Shown here in pieces: positions 5,856 to 9,863 of a stretch of 9,863 nucleotides of DNA. The notes below the pieces were generated by a model. The model had not been told where the DNA came from and did not search any database. It saw only the letters and a list, made by a program, of their open reading frames with translations. The stretch is from Bacillota bacterium (GTDB taxonomy: Bacteria > Bacillota > Clostridia > Tissierellales > Sedimentibacteraceae): the NCBI GenBank assembly GCA_029239575.1, contig JARBUP010000087.1, positions 1-9,863 of the forward strand, in the 5' to 3' direction. The position numbers were made by a program, and so were the translations under genes. Numbering within the stretch: the stretch's first letter is position 1; every line of letters begins with the position of its first letter.

Positions 5856-6167
5856 TTAACCTACTATTTTGCCAATTTTTAATTGAGTAAATGGTTGTCT
5901 GTGTCCTTGTTTCTTTCTGTAGTCTTTTTTAGCTTTATATTTGAATACAATGATTTTTTTAGCTTTTCCTTGTTTTTCAACTACAGCTTCAACTACAGCT
6001 CCATCTACGTATGGTTTACCAACATTTAAATTTGCATCGTCAGCTATAAGTAAAACTTTATCAAATTTTACTGTTTCGCCTTCTAAAACTTCAAGTTTCT
6101 CAACTTTTACAACGTCGCCTTCTTGAACTCTATATTGTTTGCCACCAGTTTCGATTATTGCGTACAT
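5856..6167 (-). CDS. rplU: 50S ribosomal protein L21
   Basis: This is a 103-residue L21, the usual bacterial length. It starts with the conserved MYAIIETGGKQYRVQEGD and has the C-terminal L21 signature KYKAKKDYRKKQGHRQPFT (76-94). L21 binds 23S rRNA in the 50S subunit. AGGAGG lies 8 nt upstream of the ATG. It is the first gene of the rplU-prp-rpmA operon, with its own consensus promoter and an L21-type leader RNA directly upstream that probably tunes expression. Confidence 0.98.
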   Translation of the reverse strand: MYAIIETGGKQYRVQEGDVVKVEKLEVLEGETVKFDKVLLIADDANLNVGKPYVDGAVVEAVVEKQGKAKKIIVFKYKAKKDYRKKQGHRQPFTQLKIGKIVG

Positions 6168-6253
6168 ATGAATTACCTCCTCTTCCCAGTCTCGCCATTG
6201 CAGGTACCTTTGGTTTAGTATTTATCAACCTGTTCAGTGCGGCTATCTTACAG
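6168..6253 (-). ncRNA. L21 leader (cis-regulatory 5' leader of rplU)
   Basis: Read on the minus strand, the ~85-nt leader between the predicted transcription start and the rplU ATG contains GATAGCCGCACTGAACAGG, then AACCAAAGGTACCTGCAATG, then GCGAGACTGGG ahead of AGAGGAGG. CAGGT/ACCTG segments can pair, and the sequence matches the conserved blocks I recall for the Firmicutes L21 leader (Rfam L21_leader family). Such leaders precede rplU-ysxB-rpmA and are thought to mediate feedback by a product of the operon. It is a GC-richer island in A+T-rich flanks, which agrees with a structured RNA. Confidence 0.82.
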
Positions 6254-6259
6254 AAGTAG

Positions 6260-6288
6260 ATTGTATCAAATATCAAGATGTTTGTCAA
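6260..6288 (-). promoter_or_regulatory. Sigma-A-type promoter of rplU-prp-rpmA
   Basis: On the minus strand a perfect TTGACA (6288-6283) is followed after 17 nt by TACAAT (6265-6260), nearly ideal for the housekeeping sigma factor. Transcription should begin near 6253. The -35 box is also one arm of a 6-bp inverted repeat with TGTCAA (on the minus strand at 6301-6296), separated by 7 nt. No terminator is evident between RNase E/G and this promoter, so some read-through from upstream is likely. Confidence 0.88.
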
Positions 6289-6318
6289 CTTTTTTTTGAC
6301 ATTTTATTTGATTTATTC

Positions 6319-7812
6319 TCATAATATAGAATTTATATAGTCTAATTTTCCCATTTTCTCTATAATTATTTCTTCTGTTAATATTTCTTTGTTTTCTTTT
6401 AAATATATTTTTATTTTATAGGCGCTTTCTATATCTCTAAGTATTTCTTCACATTGTTCCATAATTTTAGTATATAGTATGCTTCCAACACTTATAATTA
6501 CAGCTTCACATGATGTATTTATTTTAATTTTTCTAACTATACCTTCTATTTTTAAAATCACTTGAATTTTTGAGCTTATTTTCCCAGATCCTTTGCAGTG
6601 ATCGCATTCTTTTGTCATTAAATTATAGAAGTTTTCTTTATCTTTTTTTCTGGTGATTTCCATTAAATTTAACTTAGTCATATCTACAACATTTGTTTTA
6701 GCTTTGTCTGATTTAAAAATTTGTTTTGCAGTATCTAACAATAAATTAATATTTTCTTGTTTTTTTATATCTATAAAATCAATTATAATTATGCCGCTTA
6801 AATTTCTAAGTTTTATTTGCCTTGCGATTTCGTTAAGTGCAGCTAAATTTAATGTTAAAGCAGTTTCTTCCATATTGTCATTTCCGATAAATTTTCCGCT
6901 GTTAACATCAATTACTGTCATAGCTTCTGTAACATCTATAAAAATAGAACCGCCGTTTTGTAGCTCTACTTTTCTATCAAATAGCATATCTATTTGATTT
7001 TGAATATTAAACATTTCAAATATATTAGTTGATTCTACAACTTTTACATTTTTAAGTTCATTTAATTTATTGTAACTTTTAATAAGATTTTCTATTTCTG
7101 CTTTAGTTTTTTTATCTTCAACATATATTTCATCAACTGTAGAATCCACATAATCTAAAAATATTTTTTCTACAAGTGAATTGCTTTTATACAAAAGTTT
7201 AGGGGCATAGGAATAATTATATTCTTGTTCTATTTGTTTATATAAAGCTGAAAGCAATTTATATTCTTTTTCAATTTCTTCTTCACTTATATTTTCAGCA
7301 AATGTTCTTAATATCATGCCATTTCCGTCCGACATAATAGTTTTTCCTATTTCTTTTAGTCGGTTTTTTTCATCTACATTTCTTATTTTTTTAGATACAT
7401 TAACTTCAATGCTCTTAGGAATTAAAGCCATATATTTCCCGGGCAAAGAAATGTCAGTGGTAACAGAAATATTTTTTTCACCAATTGGTTCACGACTTAT
7501 TTGAACTAAAATTTCTTCGCCTTTTTTTAATATTTTGTTTATGTTAGCAGCTTCTTTTTTGCTCATTTTTTTTTCTTTAAGAAATTTGTCCGACAATAAA
7601 TCATCTTTGTACAAATAAGCATTTTTTTTAAGACCTATTTCAATAAATGCAGCATCCATACCAGGAAGAATGTTCACAACTTTTCCTTTATATATGTTTC
7701 CTAATAAACTTTCATTTTGTTTATCTTCATACATATAATCCTGTAGTTTGCCATTTGTTAATATTGCAGCTTGGTCAAAAAATAATGAGTGATTTAAAAT
7801 TATTTGCTTCGT
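6319..7812 (-). CDS. rng: Ribonuclease E/G family endoribonuclease, apparent ACG start
   Basis: This is an Rne/Rng-family endoribonuclease that processes rRNA precursors and mRNA in the cytoplasm. Numbered from the proposed ACG start (497 aa): an S1-like domain (~35-120) with GNIYKGKVVNILPGMDAAFI; catalytic Asp302 in AMTVIDVNSG and Asp345 in IIIIDF; and the Zn-link Cys403/Cys406 in CDHCKGSG. These agree within one residue with E. coli RNase E D303, D346, C404 and C407. The first ATG in frame (7734) would give 471 aa and cut off the family's N-terminal strand. The 26 codons before it read KQIILNHSLFFDQAAILTNG and so on, typical of the family, yet contain no ATG, GTG or TTG back to an in-frame TGA. 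ACG at 7812 lies 5 nt after AGGGGGGG. It follows the DUF2344 gene by 20 nt. E. coli RNase G is 489 aa, so the long form fits. Confidence 0.92.
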   Translation of the reverse strand, partial: TKQIILNHSLFFDQAAILTNGKLQDYMYEDKQNESLLGNIYKGKVVNILPGMDAAFIEIGLKKNAYLYKDDLLSDKFLKEKKMSKKEAANINKILKKGEEILVQISREPIGEKNISVTTDISLPGKYMALIPKSIEVNVSKKIRNVDEKNRLKEIGKTIMSDGNGMILRTFAENISEEEIEKEYKLLSALYKQIEQEYNYSYAPKLLYKSNSLVEKIFLDYVDSTVDEIYVEDKKTKAEIENLIKSYNKLNELKNVKVVESTNIFEMFNIQNQIDMLFDRKVELQNGGSIFIDVTEAMTVIDVNSGKFIGNDNMEETALTLNLAALNEIARQIKLRNLSGIIIIDFIDIKKQENINLLLDTAKQIFKSDKAKTNVVDMTKLNLMEITRKKDKENFYNLMTKECDHCKGSGKISSKIQVILKIEGIVRKIKINTSCEAVIISVGSILYTKIMEQCEEILRDIESAYKIKIYLKENKEILTEEIIIEKMGKLDYINSIL

Positions 7813-7817
7813 ATAAA

Positions 7818-7825
7818 CCCCCCCT
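7818..7825 (-). promoter_or_regulatory. Seven-G ribosome binding site of RNase E/G
   Basis: AGGGGGGG on the minus strand ends 5 nt before the proposed ACG start codon. It is the only G-rich purine stretch in the gap between the DUF2344 stop and the first ATG of RNase E/G, and it lies 83 nt from that ATG, far too distant to serve it. A seven-base G homopolymer is notable in such A+T-rich DNA. Confidence 0.6.
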
Positions 7826-7832
7826 AATATAA

Positions 7833-8513
7833 TTACAGTATAGGTTTCATATTTTTGTCAAAGGAATCCACTTTCATTATAGAATAATATGATAGTTCAA
7901 AGCCTTTTCTTTCAATAAGTTTTATAAATTCATCAGTTTTCATACTTCCTGTTTGAGTAGTTACAAAAACAGCTTCTATTGTAGCTTTGTTTTCATTTGT
8001 TTTATTTAATTTTAAATAATTTATATAATCTTTAGTATTTATTTCTTTTATAACCATTTTATTTTTTTTGTTTTTCTTTTCTCTATTAAATATAGCACCT
8101 GTTTCGCGCATTTCTTCAAGATAATTGTTTAGTTCATCTAAATTTATATTTTCAAATTCTATATTTATTAAGTAGCTTACAAAAGCACATTTAGCCATTA
8201 TTGACTCATCATCTTCTTTGTATGCTGCTTTTAAAATTTGCATTTCTTTTGGCATAACTTTGTTTAAGTTTTCTACAAAATCATTTAAATCTATTTTTTC
8301 TTTTGTTTCTAAATCAAAATATTCTCCAATACTTTCATTTCCTAAAGACAAAGGGAATCCAAATGAAGTTTTCATGTGAGGGTTAAAACCCTCACTGTAA
8401 CATGCTGGGATGTTTGCTCTTTTTACTGCTCTTTGAATGAATCTTAAAACATCTAAATGTGAAATATATTTTAAGTTTCCAGTTTTTGAGTATTTACTAA
8501 TTATTTTGAACAT
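7833..8513 (-). CDS. Radical SAM-associated DUF2344 protein (TIGR03936-like)
   Basis: The 226-residue protein matches the DUF2344/TIGR03936 family in its conserved N-terminal block: SKTGNLKYISHLD (8-20), then the helix RFIQRAVKRANIP, SEGFNPHMKTSFGFPLSLG and GEYFDLE. The C-terminal half is Lys/Asn-rich and less conserved. No function is established for the family. It is nearly always next to, or fused with, a TIGR03960 radical SAM protein, as here. The gene overlaps the 3' end of that gene by 17 nt, so translation is probably coupled. A GTG at 8525 would add four residues, but it overlaps the AGGAGG. The ATG at 8513 begins MFKIISKYSK, as the family does, and is 11 nt from the site. RNase E/G follows. 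Confidence 0.88.
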   Translation of the reverse strand: MFKIISKYSKTGNLKYISHLDVLRFIQRAVKRANIPACYSEGFNPHMKTSFGFPLSLGNESIGEYFDLETKEKIDLNDFVENLNKVMPKEMQILKAAYKEDDESIMAKCAFVSYLINIEFENINLDELNNYLEEMRETGAIFNREKKNKKNKMVIKEINTKDYINYLKLNKTNENKATIEAVFVTTQTGSMKTDEFIKLIERKGFELSYYSIMKVDSFDKNMKPIL

Positions 8514-9863
8514 GAGGGCAAGCACCTCCTAATATTTCTTTATTTATGCCGCAGTTGTAACATTTATGCCTACAATCTGTAGTTGTAACTTCTTCCATAG
8601 CTTTATCATATTCTTCTCTTAAAAATTCCTTTGTTACTCCACAGTTTATGAAATCCCAAGGAAGTATTTCATCCGCTTCTCTTACTCTGTTTGCATAGAA
8701 ATGTGTGTCAATATTTAATTCTTCAAATACCTCCATCCATTTTCTATAAGAGAACATATCATGCCATCCGTCAAAACGGCATCCTTTTTCCCATGCAAGA
8801 ATCAATGCATCGGATAGTCTTCTATCCCCTCTTGCAAAAACACCTTCTAAATAACTTAATGTTGGTTCATGGTAGCTGTAAGATATTTTATTATCTTTTA
8901 TTATACTTTTTAACGCTTTTGCTTTATCAAAAAATTCATCAACGCTGTTTTGTGCTGCCCATTGGAATGGAGTAAATGGTTTTGGTACAAAACATGATGC
9001 ACTTACGTTTACTTTTAAGTTACCTTTTATTTTTTCTTTAGGTCTCATAAAAAACTTATCTTTTACTTTATATGCAAGATCTTTGATTCCTAATACATCT
9101 TCCATAGTTTCTCCTGGCAAACCAATCATAAAATATAGTTTAACAGTTGACCAACCCAGGTCAAATGCAGTTTCCACAGGTCCTAGTATTTGTTCTTCAG
9201 ATAAATTTTTATTTATAACATCTCTCATTCTTTGAGTACCAGCTTCAGGTGCAAATGTAAGACCAGATTTTCTTACTTCCTGCAACTTTTCTATCAAATC
9301 AAATGATACTGAGTCAAGTCTTAAAGATGGAAGAGAAATACTTAATTTTTCTTCATCATATTTATTAAGAAGTTGGAAAGCTAAATCAGGCAAACATGAA
9401 TAATCTCCAGAACTTAATGATGTAAGTGATATTTCATCATGTCCTGTAGAAGCAATTAAATTATCTGCTTGTTTTAACAAAGTATCAACTTTTCTTTCAC
9501 GAACAGGTCTATAAACCATACCTGCTTGACAGAATCTGCATCCCCTTGTACATCCTCTAAAAACTTCAAGAACAACTCTGTCATGAACTACATCTATATA
9601 AGGTAAAATACTTTTGTCTGGGAAAAATGCTTTATCCAAATCTTTAATAATAGTTTTAGTAATTACTTCTTTAGCATTTTCATCTAAAGTAATTCTTTCT
9701 TTAATCGTTCCATCCTCATTATAAGTTACATCATAAAACTGAGGAACATAAATTCCTTCTAATTTTGCAGCACGTTTTAAGAATGATAATTTATCCCATC
9801 CATTTACGCTGTTTTTTTCTTCTTCATATATTTTCATAAGTTCAGGAAGCATTTCTTCACTTT
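8497..9863 (-). CDS. B12-binding-type radical SAM protein (TIGR03960-like), 5' end cut by window
   Basis: The frame stays open to the right edge, so the N-terminus, probably including the ~150-200-residue cobalamin-binding-like domain of this family (~600 aa total), is missing. Counting from the first Met in the window (9852), the radical SAM [4Fe-4S] motif is C101-TRG-C105-RF-C108 (CX3CX2C). It is followed by LTSLSSGDYS, the Gly-rich APEAGTQRMRDVINKN region, and KLYFMIGLPGET, typical of SAM-binding strands. A C-terminal Cys cluster (C427, C431, C434, C445; CRHKCYNCG...C) could bind a second Fe-S cluster or Zn. The reaction and substrate are unknown. It is the first visible gene of a likely transcript with the DUF2344 partner and RNase E/G. 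Confidence 0.9.
   Translation of the reverse strand, partial: SEEMLPELMKIYEEEKNSVNGWDKLSFLKRAAKLEGIYVPQFYDVTYNEDGTIKERITLDENAKEVITKTIIKDLDKAFFPDKSILPYIDVVHDRVVLEVFRGCTRGCRFCQAGMVYRPVRERKVDTLLKQADNLIASTGHDEISLTSLSSGDYSCLPDLAFQLLNKYDEEKLSISLPSLRLDSVSFDLIEKLQEVRKSGLTFAPEAGTQRMRDVINKNLSEEQILGPVETAFDLGWSTVKLYFMIGLPGETMEDVLGIKDLAYKVKDKFFMRPKEKIKGNLKVNVSASCFVPKPFTPFQWAAQNSVDEFFDKAKALKSIIKDNKISYSYHEPTLSYLEGVFARGDRRLSDALILAWEKGCRFDGWHDMFSYRKWMEVFEELNIDTHFYANRVREADEILPWDFINCGVTKEFLREEYDKAMEEVTTTDCRHKCYNCGINKEILGGACPHVQNN

Noticed and set aside
5941..6126. 61-codon plus-strand ORF antisense to rplU
   Set aside because: It is Ser/Thr/Phe-rich and fully inside the conserved L21 gene, with no ribosome binding site; an antisense artefact.
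6653..6997. 114-codon plus-strand ORF antisense to RNase E/G
   Set aside because: The hydrophobic, Ser/Ile-rich sequence could be mistaken for a membrane protein, but it mirrors the catalytic region of RNase E/G and has no translation signals.
7818..7824. A frameshift at the G7 tract as the reason for the missing RNase E/G start codon
   Set aside because: Shifting the run by one G in either direction meets a stop (TAG or TGA) upstream with no ATG, GTG or TTG in between, so a tract-length error does not restore a canonical start.
7316..7832. Two short plus-strand ORFs (7316-7504 and 7647-7832) opposite the 5' part of RNase E/G
   Set aside because: Both are antisense to conserved coding sequence or its upstream codons, with no ribosome binding site and no recognisable domain.
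8691..8975. 94-codon plus-strand ORF antisense to the radical SAM gene
   Set aside because: It lies within strongly conserved radical SAM coding sequence, with no ribosome binding site and no recognisable protein features.

Overview
The window looks like a chromosomal segment of a low-GC, anaerobic Gram-positive bacterium of the class Clostridia. Base composition is strongly A+T-rich, ribosome binding sites are strong AGGAGG types, and L27 carries the Firmicutes-type cleavable N-terminus with its protease gene (prp) beside it. An L21-type leader precedes rplU. A corrinoid-protein activator at the left edge points to methyltransferase or acetogen-like metabolism (Eubacteriaceae-like is a guess, not shown). 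No rRNA, tRNA, CRISPR array, prophage or complete insertion sequence is visible. Genus and species cannot be fixed from the sequence alone.

Left part (1-3400). A minus-strand gene cut by the left edge encodes a fusion of a cobalamin-dependent methionine-synthase activation-like domain, a [2Fe-2S] ferredoxin domain and the start of an ASKHA ATPase domain (RACo/DUF4445 type). A roughly 360-base gap with three hairpins follows. Next come a minus-strand HAD phosphatase and, divergently, a short and diverged cis-prenyltransferase (UppS family) on the plus strand. This is the only plus-strand gene. It ends at a large, unusually GC-rich hairpin terminator that resembles a dispersed Clostridia repeat.

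Right part (3430-9863). This is a conserved ribosome-biogenesis neighbourhood, all on the minus strand. In order of transcription: a radical SAM protein (TIGR03960-like, cut by the right edge), its partner DUF2344 protein (TIGR03936-like), RNase E/G, then a sigma-A-type promoter and the L21 leader, rplU (L21), prp (L27 protease), rpmA (L27), an intrinsic terminator, obgE (50S assembly GTPase), yhbY (50S-associated RNA-binding protein) and a final terminator. The genes link rRNA/mRNA processing (RNase E/G), two 50S proteins with the protease that matures one of them, and two 50S assembly factors. The radical SAM/DUF2344 pair is a conserved companion of unknown function.

Most notable points: (a) RNase E/G appears to lack any ATG/GTG/TTG at its true N-terminus and to start at ACG, behind a seven-G ribosome binding site; (b) the UppS paralog keeps its catalytic Asp but changes several substrate- and metal-site residues; (c) the corrinoid activator is a multi-domain fusion; (d) a 13-bp perfect inverted repeat sits in the divergent promoter region; (e) an uncharacterised radical SAM pair is embedded next to ribosome genes. 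I did not find convincing evidence of an entirely new multi-gene system.
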